Shown: positions 54,492-63,288, counted from the first letter of the stretch. The stretch is 64,000 bases of DNA from Xanthomonas bromi (GCF_900092025.1 NZ_FLTX01000008.1:1-64000), one strand, 5' to 3'. The notes: generated by a model from the letters alone, not told the origin. Numbers and translations are program-made.

Positions 54492-55232
54492 TCAACCCAT
54501 GTAGAGGCCGCCGTTCACCGCGTAGTCGGCACCGGTGACGTAGGCGGCATCGTCAGACGCTAGCCAGGCGCACAGGCCGGCCACTTCCGAGGGCTTGCCC
54601 AGGCGGCGTACCGGCACCGAGGTGGCCAGGCGGTCGAGCACATCCGGTGGAAAGCTGCTGATCGAGGCGCTGGCGATATAGCCGGGCGAAATGGTGTTGA
54701 CGGTGACCCCGCGCGAGGCGACTTCTTGCGCCAGTGCACGGCTGAAGCCATGCATCGCAGCCTTGGCGGTGGCAAAATTGATCTGCCCGATCTGGCCCTT
54801 GTGCGCGCTGACCGAACCGATGTTGACGATGCGCCCCCAGCCGCGCGAGGTCATGCCATCGACCACCTGCTTGGTGATGTTGAACAACGAATGCAGGTTG
54901 CTGGCGATCACCGCATTCCAATCGTCGCGGCTCATCTGCCGAAACAAGGTGTCGCGGCTGCCGCCGGCGTTATTGACCAGCACATCGATCTCGCCGACTT
55001 CGGCCTTGACCTTGGCGAACGCCGCCACGGTGGAATCCCAGTCGGCGGCATTGCCTTCGGAGGCGACGAAATCGAAGCCTTGCTCGCGCTGCTCACGCAG
55101 CCAGGCCGACTTGCGCGGCGAATTGGGGCCGCAGCCGGCCACCACGGTATGCCCGCTACGTGCCAGCTTCTGGCAAATCGCGGTACCGACACTGCCCATG
55201 CCGCTGGTGACGTATGCAATGCGGAGAGTCAT
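54492..55232 (-). CDS. PhaB-like short-chain dehydrogenase lacking catalytic Tyr
   Basis: A 246-residue SDR very similar in layout to acetoacetyl-CoA reductase PhaB: TSGMGSVGTAICQKLARSGH (nucleotide site), VAGCGPNSPRK, LVNNAGGSRDTLFRQM and the PhaB-type end NGGLYMG. Ser140 (VNIGSVS) and Lys157 are in place, but the catalytic tyrosine is replaced: the segment reads INFATAKAAM with Phe153 instead of Tyr. Unless another residue substitutes, normal reductase activity is doubtful. No phaA or phaC lies nearby; the neighbour is the citrate locus. Confidence 0.88.
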   Translation of the reverse strand: MTLRIAYVTSGMGSVGTAICQKLARSGHTVVAGCGPNSPRKSAWLREQREQGFDFVASEGNAADWDSTVAAFAKVKAEVGEIDVLVNNAGGSRDTLFRQMSRDDWNAVIASNLHSLFNITKQVVDGMTSRGWGRIVNIGSVSAHKGQIGQINFATAKAAMHGFSRALAQEVASRGVTVNTISPGYIASASISSFPPDVLDRLATSVPVRRLGKPSEVAGLCAWLASDDAAYVTGADYAVNGGLYMG

Positions 55233-55253
55233 TGGGTGAACTCCTTCGGAGTT

Positions 55254-55393
55254 GGGGAATGGGGAATCGGGAGTGGGGAATCGGTAGGGCAGGAGCCACT
55301 ATTGCGGTTTCTGTCTTTGCACGTGGAAGTCAAGAATCGAAACGGCCGCACGGCGCAGTTCTTACGATTCCCGATTCCCGACTCCGCATTCCC
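55254..55393. repeat. Inverted pair of heptad arrays
   Basis: GGGAATC-type units at 55254-55284 face GATTCCC-type units at 55366-55393, with about 81 bp between them. The arms can pair over about 28 positions with four mismatches. It lies between the citrate transporter stop and the SDR start, both minus strand, so a transcript crossing it would carry a long hairpin. Confidence 0.85.
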
Positions 55394-55401
55394 GGCGGCG
55401 A

Positions 55402-56730
55402 TCAGCGCGCCAACGGAAACAAGCCAAACAACAACCCGCCGCCCAGCATCAGTAGCGAGATCAGCACTGCCCACTTCAGCGTGAAGCGTTGGTGGTCGGC
55501 GAAGTCGACCTTGGCCAGGCCCACCAGCAGGTAGGTCGAGGGCACCAGGGGACTGAGCAGATGCACCGGCTGGCCGGCCAGCGAGGCGCGCGCCATTTCC
55601 ACCGGGGTGATGCCGTAGTGGCCGGCCGCTTCGGACAGGATCGGCAGCACGCCGAAATAGAACGCGTCGTTGGACATGAAAAATGTAAACGGCATGCTGA
55701 CGATGCCCGTGATCACCGCAAGGTATGGGCCCCAGCTGTCGGGAATGATGGCGAGAAAACTGCGCGACATCGCTTCGACCATGCCGGTGTTGGACAGAAT
55801 GCCGGTGAAGATGCCCGCGGCAAAGATCAGCGACACCACCGACAACACATTGCCGGCGTGGTTGACCAGACGGCGGCGCTGCTCGGCCAGATTCGGGTAG
55901 TTGATCATCAGCGCCAGCGCGAAGCCGATCATGAACAACACCGGCATCGGCATCACGCCCACCACCAGTGCGCCCATCAAGGCCAGGGTCAGCACCAGGT
56001 TCACCCACAGCAGCTTGGGACGCTTCATGTCCTCGGTGTCTTCCACGCGCGGCAGGGCGTCGTTGTCGTCGGGAATGCTGGTGTCCAGCCAGTTGCCGTC
56101 GGCCGGCAGGCGCACCACGCCCAGGCGGCGGCGCTCGCGCATGCCCAGGTACCATGCCAGCGCGATGATGCCGGCAATCGCCAGCAGCATCGCCGGCACC
56201 AGCGGCACGAACACATCGGCCGGATCCACATGCAAGGCGGTGGCGGCGCGTGCGGTCGGGCCGCCCCACGGGGTCAGGTTCATCACGCCGCTGGCCAGGA
56301 TGGTGACGCAGGTGAGGTTGAGCGCGTTCATGCCCAGGCGCTGGTACAGCGGCAGCATTGCCGACACGGCAATCATGTAGGTGGTGGAGCCGTCGCCATC
56401 GAGCGAGATCAGCATCGCCAGGATCGCGGTGCCCATGACGATCTTCAGCGGGTCGCCCTTGACCAGCCGCAGGATGCGCCCGACCAGCGGATCGAACAGG
56501 CCGGCATCAATCATCACCCCGAAGTAGAGGATGGCGAACATCAGCATCACGCCGGTGGGCGCGATCTTCTTGATGCCCTCGAGCATCATGTCGTTGATGC
56601 CGGTGCCGAAGCCGCCCAGCAACGCGAACACGATCGGCACCGTGATCAGAGCCACCAGCGGCGACAGCCGCTTGCTCATGATCAGGTACATGAAGGTGAT
56701 CACCATTCCGAAACCGAGCGCGGTCAGCAT
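55402..56730 (-). CDS. citM: Citrate transporter (CitMHS family)
   Basis: A 442-residue inner-membrane carrier of the CitMHS family (citrate-divalent metal/proton symport). The start MLTALGFGMVITFMYLIMSKRLSPLVALITVP is diagnostic, as are SLDGDGSTTYMIAVSAMLP, GVMNLTPWGGPTARAA and FTFFMSNDAFYFGVLPIL. About 12 hydrophobic segments are seen. ATG 56730 is chosen over an extension to 56907 that is arginine-rich and non-homologous. It lies downstream of the OprO-like porin and beyond the TctD/E genes, consistent with TctDE control. The name citH is also used for Xanthomonas citrate carriers. Confidence 0.92.
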   Translation of the reverse strand: MLTALGFGMVITFMYLIMSKRLSPLVALITVPIVFALLGGFGTGINDMMLEGIKKIAPTGVMLMFAILYFGVMIDAGLFDPLVGRILRLVKGDPLKIVMGTAILAMLISLDGDGSTTYMIAVSAMLPLYQRLGMNALNLTCVTILASGVMNLTPWGGPTARAATALHVDPADVFVPLVPAMLLAIAGIIALAWYLGMRERRRLGVVRLPADGNWLDTSIPDDNDALPRVEDTEDMKRPKLLWVNLVLTLALMGALVVGVMPMPVLFMIGFALALMINYPNLAEQRRRLVNHAGNVLSVVSLIFAAGIFTGILSNTGMVEAMSRSFLAIIPDSWGPYLAVITGIVSMPFTFFMSNDAFYFGVLPILSEAAGHYGITPVEMARASLAGQPVHLLSPLVPSTYLLVGLAKVDFADHQRFTLKWAVLISLLMLGGGLLFGLFPLAR

Positions 56731-56956
56731 GCGGGCAAATCCTTTGAGGCGTACAGCAGGGGGAGAGTGGAGCACAGCGCCGCGCAGGGCATGCAGCGAT
56801 GACGAGGCAGGCGTACGGATGCGGCTGCGCGCATGGCACGCAGCGCAAACAAGGCATTGCGCTTGGAAGTACCGACCTTGCGGCGCGTTGCACCAACGCG
56901 CACGCACGACCTGCGCACTTCAATCTTGCCGAGTGCCGGCGCACTGCAGCGACGCA

Positions 56957-58150
56957 TCAGAAGTCGTATTGAAAGCGGCCGGTCACTGCCATCGTGTGGT
57001 CGACTAATGCATCGGCGATGCGGTTCCGATTGTGGCTGTCGATCACGTTGAGCATCACGCGCAGATTCGGCTTGAAATACCAGTTGCCGCCCAGCGTCCA
57101 CGATTGCGTGCTGGCATTGATGAAGTCCGGTTGCCCGTCCAGATGCTGGTCGCCACGCATGTAGTCGTAACGCAATGCCAGCTCGAACGCACCGGATGGG
57201 CGATTGGGCGTGGCGATACGGCTGAAACGGCCGGTCTTACGGTCGTAACCGCGCGACTCGCCGGTCACGAACCAGCTGACCAGCCCGTAGCTGGCCAGCA
57301 CCTTGGCTTGCTGCCCGCCATCGTCGAGCAGGCCGCCACTGAATTCGCTCTGCCACGACCATGGACCGAGCACTTCGGCATATTCCAGCGACCACTTATC
57401 GAAATCGGTATCGCGACCATCGGCAAACCGCGCCAGCGTGATGCGGCTGTTGTTGGCCAGATCGTTTTCCGGGCGTGGGCGGATCAGCAGCGGTGAGGCG
57501 CCGCCACTGCCGGGATGCGAATAGCGTTCGTGCGCCAGCGAGATGCCGAGGTGACGCAGGCGCGCCTCGCCCATTTCCGGTGCGTAGGTCAGGCGCGTGC
57601 CGAGCGCACCTCCCTTTGTCGACGAATTGTCGATGCTTTCCAGGCTATAGGCGGACGTGGACCAGGTCGCGTCCGGGCGATTGGCCTGCCACGAAATGGC
57701 CTTGCGGTAGATCGGCGCCAGCGTGGTCGAGGCGTAGCCGCGTTCCAGAAACGGGCCGTAGTTCGAACCGGTACGATCGTCGAGCGAGAAGTACTGCTTG
57801 AACTGGCCAACGGTCAAGGTGCCGGCGGAAAATTTCTTGGCGATGTAGACATCGCGCGCCAGGATGCCGCGGCTGCCGGCTTCGTACTGCAGGCCGGCAA
57901 ACTCGGCCTCGGCCTTGTAGTTGAACCCGTAGAACTTGCCGGCAACATCCAGCCAGATGCGGCGGAACTGGGTGTCGTTGCGCTCGGGCGCACCACGGTC
58001 GTCGTTGTTGAATACGGTGAAGTCCCAATGCACACGCCCGCCCAATTCGGCAGTGACCGGACCGGCTTCGTCGGCTGCATGCGCGGCCGGTGCCAGGCAA
58101 ATCGCCGCACAGGCGCTCAATGCACGCAGACGCAAAGTGTTGTTGCTCAC
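56957..58150 (-). CDS. oprO: OprO/OprP-type outer-membrane porin
   Basis: A 397-residue 16-strand porin of the phosphate-selective OprO/P family. The GTG at 58150 is favoured: GGAGG lies just upstream and the leader SNNTLRLRALSACAAICLAPAAHA is a normal signal peptide; an upstream ATG (58168) is possible. Conserved stretches are DTQFRRIWLDVAGKFYGFNYKAE, LTVGQFKQYFSLDDRTGSN and FELALRYDYM, with a terminal Phe (TGRFQYDF). Next to the citrate carrier and TctDE it probably passes citrate rather than phosphate. Divergent from tctD. Confidence 0.9.
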   Translation of the reverse strand: MSNNTLRLRALSACAAICLAPAAHAADEAGPVTAELGGRVHWDFTVFNNDDRGAPERNDTQFRRIWLDVAGKFYGFNYKAEAEFAGLQYEAGSRGILARDVYIAKKFSAGTLTVGQFKQYFSLDDRTGSNYGPFLERGYASTTLAPIYRKAISWQANRPDATWSTSAYSLESIDNSSTKGGALGTRLTYAPEMGEARLRHLGISLAHERYSHPGSGGASPLLIRPRPENDLANNSRITLARFADGRDTDFDKWSLEYAEVLGPWSWQSEFSGGLLDDGGQQAKVLASYGLVSWFVTGESRGYDRKTGRFSRIATPNRPSGAFELALRYDYMRGDQHLDGQPDFINASTQSWTLGGNWYFKPNLRVMLNVIDSHNRNRIADALVDHTMAVTGRFQYDF

Positions 58151-58263
58151 AGACCCTCCCAGGTACATGCGTGAATCACGTTCAGCGATGCACCGCAAAA
58201 ACCGCCGCGGCGCGTTGGCAGCAGCCTAGTCCCGGGAAGCTGTCATGGACCTGTCGTTGGGGC

Positions 58264-58410
58264 GGGAATGGGGAATCGGGAATCGGGAATCGCAAGAGCG
58301 GGATTGCGGCAGCGGAATTGTCGAGGCGTAGAAGCTTTTGTTCGCCTGGCCTGTTACCTTCCGGCCGCGGCCCATCGCCGTTCCGATTCCCCATTCTCGA
58401 TTCCCCATTC
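58264..58410. repeat. Inverted pair of heptad arrays ending at the tctD start
   Basis: GGGAATG/GGGAATC units at 58264-58291 face GATTCCCCATTC units at 58385-58410. The arms can pair over about 26 positions with very few mismatches. The right arm ends on the base before the tctD ATG (58411), replacing any ribosome-binding site, so initiation may depend on this structure. Confidence 0.88.
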
Positions 58411-59112
58411 ATGCGCCTGCTCCTAGTCGAAGACAACGCCGATCTCGCCGATGCCATCGTGCGGCGCATGCGCCGTAGCGGGCATGCGGTGGATTGGCAG
58501 GCCGATGGATTGGCGGCGGCCAGCGTGTTGCGGTATCAGAGTTTCGATCTGGTGGTGCTGGATATCGGGCTGCCCAAGCTCGACGGATTGCGGGTGTTGG
58601 CCGGGATGCGCGAACGTGGCGATACCACGCCGGTGTTGATGCTGACCGCACGCGATGGCATCGAAGACCGTGTGCAGGCGCTGGATGTCGGTGCGGACGA
58701 TTATCTGGGCAAGCCATTCGACTTTCGCGAGTTCGAGGCGCGTTGTCGCGTACTGCTGCGGCGGAATCGCGGCCAAGCGTGCGAGGTGGTACAGATCGGT
58801 GGCTTCGTGTTCGACAACGCCGCGCATACGCTGGTGCTGGACGGCGTGCCGATCGAGTTACCCAATCGCGAATATCGCCTGTTCGAAATCCTGATCGGCC
58901 GGCTCGGGCAGGTGGTCGGCAAGGACGAGATCGGCAACGGCTTGTTCGGGTTCGACGATGACGCCGGCCCCAATGCGATCGAGCTGTACGTCGGGCGGCT
59001 GCGGCGCAAACTGGCCGCAGCGCCATTGCGCATCGTGACCGTGCGCGGCGCCGGCTACAAACTGGAGGAAGCCGACCCGCATGCGCCGGTGGAGCCGGGC
59101 GTCGATGGCTGA
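58411..59112 (+). CDS. tctD: OmpR-family response regulator TctD
   Basis: A 233-residue two-component response regulator. The receiver has VEDNADLADAI at the acidic pocket, phospho-acceptor Asp51 (FDLVVLDIGLPKLDG), Thr/Ser in MLTARD and Lys in YLGKPFDF. The winged-helix output domain covers about residues 128-222 (IELPNREYRLFEILI, NAIELYVGRLRRKL, VTVRGAGYKLEE). It probably activates citrate uptake genes. The ATG follows the heptad repeat with no Shine-Dalgarno; in-frame codons upstream to 58090 run through the repeats and are not used. It overlaps tctE by 8 bp. Confidence 0.92.
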   Translation: MRLLLVEDNADLADAIVRRMRRSGHAVDWQADGLAAASVLRYQSFDLVVLDIGLPKLDGLRVLAGMRERGDTTPVLMLTARDGIEDRVQALDVGADDYLGKPFDFREFEARCRVLLRRNRGQACEVVQIGGFVFDNAAHTLVLDGVPIELPNREYRLFEILIGRLGQVVGKDEIGNGLFGFDDDAGPNAIELYVGRLRRKLAAAPLRIVTVRGAGYKLEEADPHAPVEPGVDG

Positions 59113-60490
59113 ACCGTTGACGGTAGCGCCGTCGATCCGGCGCACCTTGCTGCTGTATCTGGGCAGCCTGTCGCTGTTGGGCGCCGTGGTGCTGTTCTTT
59201 GCCGCGCGCGATTATGGCGCGCGCGCGGCCAATCGGTCTTACGATCATCTGCTGGTGTCATCGGCCTTGTCGATCATCGACAGCGTGGCGCTGGTCGGTG
59301 GCGATTGGCAGGTGGATCTGCCGTATGCCTCGCTGGATCTGCTCGGCATGGCACCGGAAGACCGCGTGTTCTATCGCGTCTTCGATGCACAGGGGCGCAC
59401 CATTACCGGTGAAGACACGCTGCCGCTGCCGCCGCGCTCGCCCCGCGACGAGCAGCCACTGTTGTTCGATGCGCAGTACAGCGGCGAGCCGGTACGCTTT
59501 GTGGTGGTGATGCACCGGGTGGCCTCGGCCTCCGAACAGGGCGAGGTGCGCGTGCAGGTCGGCCAGACCCGGCGCGCGCGCGATGCGGTGGCGCGCGACG
59601 TGATACTCAACGCGTTGGTCGCGATCGGGGTGCTGTCGCTGCTGGCGCTGGGCTTGGTGTGGCTGGGTGTGTACCGCGCGTTGCGGCCATTGCAGCGGAT
59701 CGAACGCGATCTGTCGCGGCGCGAGCCATCCGACCTCAAGCCCTTGAGTGTGCCAGCGCCGCAGGAAATGCAGCTGATGGTGGCTGCGCTCAACCGCTTC
59801 ATGGCGCGGCTGTCGTCCAGCAATGAAACCCTGCGCGCGTTCATGGCCGAAGCCGCGCACCAGATGCGCACGCCGCTGGCCGCGTTGCGTGCGCAGGCGC
59901 AGCTGTCCATGGACGACGACGACCCGCGCGAGATGCAACGCAGCCTGGTGGCGATCGAGCGCAACGCCAGCCATATGAGCCGGCTGCTCAACCAGTTGCT
60001 CAGCGATGCCAGCGTGATCCATCGCTCGAACCTGCAGCGGTTTGCCACGGTGAATCTGGCCGAGCTACTGCACCAGGCGCTGCACGAAGCCTTGCCGCGC
60101 AGCGAGGGCGCACCGCGCGTGCAACTGGCTATCGACCCGCAACCTGCACTGCTGCAAGGCGATGCCTTGCTGCTGCGCGAAGCGCTCAAGAACCTGATCG
60201 ACAATGCCTGCAAATACGGCGGTGGCGCGCCGCTACAGGTGGCCCTGACCAGCGACGGCCACCATCACGTGGTGACCATTGCCGATCACGGCCCCGGCAT
60301 TCCGGCTGCCGAAGCCGAGCGCGTGTTCGAGCGTTTCGTGCGCGGGCCGGACGCGCCGGCCGGCGGCGCCGGGCTGGGGTTGGCCATCGTCAAGCGTGTG
60401 GTGGAAGCGCACGGCGGGAGTGTCGACCTGACCAATCGCATCGGCGGCGGCTTGATTGCCTCGCTGCATTTTCCCGGAGGAACCGCGTGA
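59105..60490 (+). CDS. tctE: Sensor histidine kinase TctE
   Basis: A 461-residue membrane kinase. It has two transmembrane helices (about residues 16-36 and 168-192) flanking a periplasmic sensor domain of about 130 residues of the TctE type, a short HAMP-like link, then the H box (MAEAAHQMRTPLAALRAQAQ), N box (LKNLIDNACKYGGGA), and G boxes (IADHGPGIP, GAGLGLAIVKRVV). It senses tricarboxylates in the periplasm and phosphorylates TctD. The start at 59105 overlaps the tctD stop; its own stop overlaps the binding-protein start. Confidence 0.93.
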   Translation: MAEPLTVAPSIRRTLLLYLGSLSLLGAVVLFFAARDYGARAANRSYDHLLVSSALSIIDSVALVGGDWQVDLPYASLDLLGMAPEDRVFYRVFDAQGRTITGEDTLPLPPRSPRDEQPLLFDAQYSGEPVRFVVVMHRVASASEQGEVRVQVGQTRRARDAVARDVILNALVAIGVLSLLALGLVWLGVYRALRPLQRIERDLSRREPSDLKPLSVPAPQEMQLMVAALNRFMARLSSSNETLRAFMAEAAHQMRTPLAALRAQAQLSMDDDDPREMQRSLVAIERNASHMSRLLNQLLSDASVIHRSNLQRFATVNLAELLHQALHEALPRSEGAPRVQLAIDPQPALLQGDALLLREALKNLIDNACKYGGGAPLQVALTSDGHHHVVTIADHGPGIPAAEAERVFERFVRGPDAPAGGAGLGLAIVKRVVEAHGGSVDLTNRIGGGLIASLHFPGGTA

Positions 60491-61539
60491 TGCGGCGGAT
60501 GTGGATGCTGGTGTTCCTGCTGGCTTATGGCCTCGCCTGTGCCGCCCCCGGCGATGTGCGCCGATTTCCTGCGCAGGGCCCGGTACGTGTGCAGTTGCGC
60601 GTGCAGGGCTCCACCGATCTGGAAGTGTTCGGCGCAGTCATCCAGGATTACCAACGCCTGCATCCGGGCACCGAGGTGATCTATGAGGACGTCATTGCCT
60701 GGGACATCTACGACCGGTATCTGCACCCAGGCCATGGCGCATCCGCTGCAGACATGCTGATCAGCGCCAGTATGGATCTGCAGACCAAGCTGGTGAACGA
60801 TGGTCACGCGCTGGCGCATCGCTCCGCACAAACCGAAGCATTGCCTGCGTGGGCGCAATGGCGTCATGAAGTCTTCGGCATCAGTTACGAGCCGGTGGCC
60901 ATCGTCTACAACACGCGCAAGCTGGATGCCGCGCGCGTACCGCGCACACGTCGGCAACTGCTGGCCCTGTTGCGCGAGCCGGATGCGCCATTGCGCGGCA
61001 AGGTAGGAACCTACGATGTCGAACGCAGCGGTGTGGGCTATTTGTTCGCCACCCAGGACGGCCAGGTGGGCAGCATCGCCGGTGCGCTGCTGGCGGCGCT
61101 GGGGGCCAACCGGGTGGCGCTGGAAGAGCGCACCGGTACCTTGCTCGACCGCGTCAGCCGTGGCGAGTTGTTGCTGGCCTACAACGTACTCGGCTCCTAT
61201 GCGCAGGCCCGCATCGACGCGGGCGCGCCGCTGGGCATCGTGCAGCCCCAGGACTACACGCTGGTGGCGTTGCGCACTGCGGTGATTCCCAAAACGGCGC
61301 CGCACGCAGCGGAGGCGCGCAGATTTCTCGACTATCTGCTCTCGCCGCGCGGCCAGCAGGTCCTCTCGCGCGAAGCGCGGCTGATGCCCATCCTGCCGGC
61401 CGCCGGCGGCCGCGGCGGTCCGGCGCAGCCGCCGTTCCGCCCGATCCCACTCGGCCCCGGCCTGCTGGTGTATCTGGACAAGCTCAAACGCCGCCAGTTT
61501 CTGGACGCCTGGCGTGCGAGCACGCAGCCGCCGCGCTAG
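60490..61539 (+). CDS. Periplasmic substrate-binding protein of the tct operon
   Basis: A 349-residue exported binding protein, type II fold (family 1/6 solute-binding, AfuA-like): signal peptide MRRMWMLVFLLAYGLACA, then VQGSTDLEVFGAVIQDYQRLHPGTEVIYEDV, GISYEPVAIVYNTRKLD and GELLLAYNVLGSYAQARID. ATG 60490 shares a base with the tctE stop (TGATG); GTG 60487 is an alternative. No permease or ATPase gene follows, so rather than feeding an ABC transporter it may present a ligand to TctE as a periplasmic co-sensor. That role is inference. Confidence 0.85.
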   Translation: MRRMWMLVFLLAYGLACAAPGDVRRFPAQGPVRVQLRVQGSTDLEVFGAVIQDYQRLHPGTEVIYEDVIAWDIYDRYLHPGHGASAADMLISASMDLQTKLVNDGHALAHRSAQTEALPAWAQWRHEVFGISYEPVAIVYNTRKLDAARVPRTRRQLLALLREPDAPLRGKVGTYDVERSGVGYLFATQDGQVGSIAGALLAALGANRVALEERTGTLLDRVSRGELLLAYNVLGSYAQARIDAGAPLGIVQPQDYTLVALRTAVIPKTAPHAAEARRFLDYLLSPRGQQVLSREARLMPILPAAGGRGGPAQPPFRPIPLGPGLLVYLDKLKRRQFLDAWRASTQPPR

Positions 61540-61578
61540 GGCAGGCCATCGGCGGCGGCCCTGTGCCAGACTTGGCGG

Positions 61579-62217
61579 ATGGCCGATCTCACCATTCTCG
61601 TCGCCGACGACCACCCGCTCTTCCGCGCCGCCGTGATCCACGTGCTGCAGCAGACCCTGCCGCAGGCCAACGTGGTGGAAGCCTCCAGCGCCGCCACCTT
61701 GAGCGCGATGCTGCGTTCGCACCCGCAGGCCGAGCTGGTGCTGCTGGATCTGGCCATGCCCGGCGCACGGGGTTTTTCGGCGCTGTTGCATGTGCGTGGC
61801 GAGCATCCGGACATCCCGGTGGTGGTGATCTCCTCCAACGATCATCCGCGGGTGATCCGGCGTGCGCAACAGTTCGGCGCGGCCGGTTTCATTCCCAAAT
61901 CCACGCCGGCCGAATCGATCGGCACCGCGGTGGCGAGTGTTCTGGAGGGCGGTACCTGGTTCCCGCCGATGACCGCCGAGCGCTCGGAGGCCGATGCGCA
62001 ACTGGCCTCCAAACTGGCCCAACTCACGCCGCAACAGTTTCGCGTATTGCTGAGCCTGGCCGACGGTCTGCTCAACAAGCAGATCGCGCACGAACTGGGC
62101 CTGGCCGAGAACACCGTCAAGGTGCACGTCACCGCGATCCTGAAAAAGCTCGACTGTTACAGCCGCACCCAGGCCGCGGTATTGGTCAAGGCGCTGGAGC
62201 CGGAAGGCGAGGGTTGA
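61579..62217 (+). CDS. NarL/FixJ-family response regulator
   Basis: A 212-residue regulator with an N-terminal receiver (VADDHPLFRAAV acidic pair, phospho-acceptor Asp57 in LVLLDLAMPG, VVISSND and the lysine in FIPKSTPAES) and a C-terminal LuxR-type helix-turn-helix (TPQQFRVLLSLADGLLNKQIAHELGLAENTVKVHVTAIL). It lies 39 bp after the binding-protein gene with the same orientation, so it may be the last gene of the tct operon. No partner kinase is adjacent; TctE is the nearest. Confidence 0.92.
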   Translation: MADLTILVADDHPLFRAAVIHVLQQTLPQANVVEASSAATLSAMLRSHPQAELVLLDLAMPGARGFSALLHVRGEHPDIPVVVISSNDHPRVIRRAQQFGAAGFIPKSTPAESIGTAVASVLEGGTWFPPMTAERSEADAQLASKLAQLTPQQFRVLLSLADGLLNKQIAHELGLAENTVKVHVTAILKKLDCYSRTQAAVLVKALEPEGEG

Positions 62218-62344
62218 TCCAGCGTTGAGCGATTGGCTGCTGCGCATTGGGGGCTGCAGCCCGCGCAATTCACAACGGATGCAAGGAGTGCGGCAGCGCC
62301 TGAAGCGCGGCGATCAACCCTGGCGAGCAGTCCTCTTCGTCGCT

Positions 62345-62728
62345 CTAAGCCGGCGGCTGTCGATAGAACGCCATGCCACCATGATGCAGCTCGTCGTCGG
62401 TGACGAAGCGACCATCGGCGGTAAATGCGGTGTCGTCCCAGTAATCGATGTGATTGCCGGTGATCTCGTAACGGCCCTGGTAGGCGCTTTGGCGTGCACC
62501 GCGGGCTTCGTCGTAGCGGCCGTTCGGCAGTAATTCCTGCCGGAGGCGTCCGTCGTCGGTGACCCACATGCCGAGATAGGAGTGTGCGTGCATGGGATGT
62601 CCTGGTTGCTGTGCCGACACTGTGGTGGCGGTCCTGGGTGACTGCGCGTTAGCGACCAACGGACAGGCGAGCGCCGAGCCGGCGCCCAGCGCCACCGCGA
62701 TGGCGGCTTTCATCTGCCTGTCGCTCAT
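62345..62728 (-). CDS. Small secreted protein (Atu4866-like)
   Basis: A 127-residue protein with a signal peptide (MKAAIAVALGAGSALACPLVANAQ, preceded by MSDRQ). The mature domain matches the Atu4866-type beta-barrel: HSYLGMWVTDDGRLRQELLPNGRY, QGRYEITGNHIDYWDDTAFTADGRF and DDELHHGGMAFYR. Function unknown. The start at 62728 lies inside the 3' end of the next minus-strand gene, so the two are probably an operon. Confidence 0.82.
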   Translation of the reverse strand: MSDRQMKAAIAVALGAGSALACPLVANAQSPRTATTVSAQQPGHPMHAHSYLGMWVTDDGRLRQELLPNGRYDEARGARQSAYQGRYEITGNHIDYWDDTAFTADGRFVTDDELHHGGMAFYRQPPA

Positions 62729-63272
62729 TGGCTGGCCCTGCGTTGTCGCTCTGGCTGCGACCGCGCTGCAGCACGGCGTCGTAGGCGGGCAGGTCCAGAA
62801 ACGCGTTGACCTCGACTGCCTTGCCATCGCGCATCCGCATGATCCATGCATAGCGATTGCGATAGCTGCTGCCATCCCGCAGCGTGGCCGCGTCCTCCCA
62901 CTGCACGATGACGTGCTCGCCATCGGCCCAAATGCGTTGTTGTACCGGTCGCAATGGTGAGGCCAGGCGCTCGGTCAGCGGCCGTACCGCGGCGTCGACC
63001 AACACGTCGCGACCACGCAAGGTGCCTGCGCTCGGGCCGGAACCTCCGATGGTCCATACCACTTCGGGCGACAGCAGCGTCTCGAAGATGCCGCTGCCGC
63101 CGGCCTGCCACTGCGCAAAGGCCGCTTCGACGATACGCTTGTTGCAGACCTGCACCGGTTGTCCTGCACAGGTGTCTGCGGATGCAGCGTCATTCGATGC
63201 GGCGTCGGCGTTGCTAGCGCACGATGCGGCGACAAGCAGCGCTGCTGCCGCGATGGTCGATGGTCCTGTCAT
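62649..63272 (-). CDS. Secreted SnoaL/NTF2-like protein
   Basis: A 207-residue protein with an export signal (MTGPSTIAAAALLVAASCASNADA) and an NTF2/SnoaL-like cone fold (NKRIVEAAFAQWQAGGSGIFETLLSPEVVWTIGG, IVQWEDAATLRDGSSYRNRYAWIMRMRDGKAVEVNAFLDLPAYDAVL). After this domain the last 35 residues are Arg/Gly-rich, unlike the fold, and overlap the downstream gene by 80 bp. A frameshift near residue 172 would remove the overlap, so the natural end may differ. It lies upstream of the Atu4866-like gene in the same direction; ligand or enzyme role unknown. Confidence 0.75.
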   Translation of the reverse strand: MTGPSTIAAAALLVAASCASNADAASNDAASADTCAGQPVQVCNKRIVEAAFAQWQAGGSGIFETLLSPEVVWTIGGSGPSAGTLRGRDVLVDAAVRPLTERLASPLRPVQQRIWADGEHVIVQWEDAATLRDGSSYRNRYAWIMRMRDGKAVEVNAFLDLPAYDAVLQRGRSQSDNAGPANERQADESRHRGGAGRRLGARLSVGR

Positions 63273-63288
63273 GTGTGCTTCGTGATGG

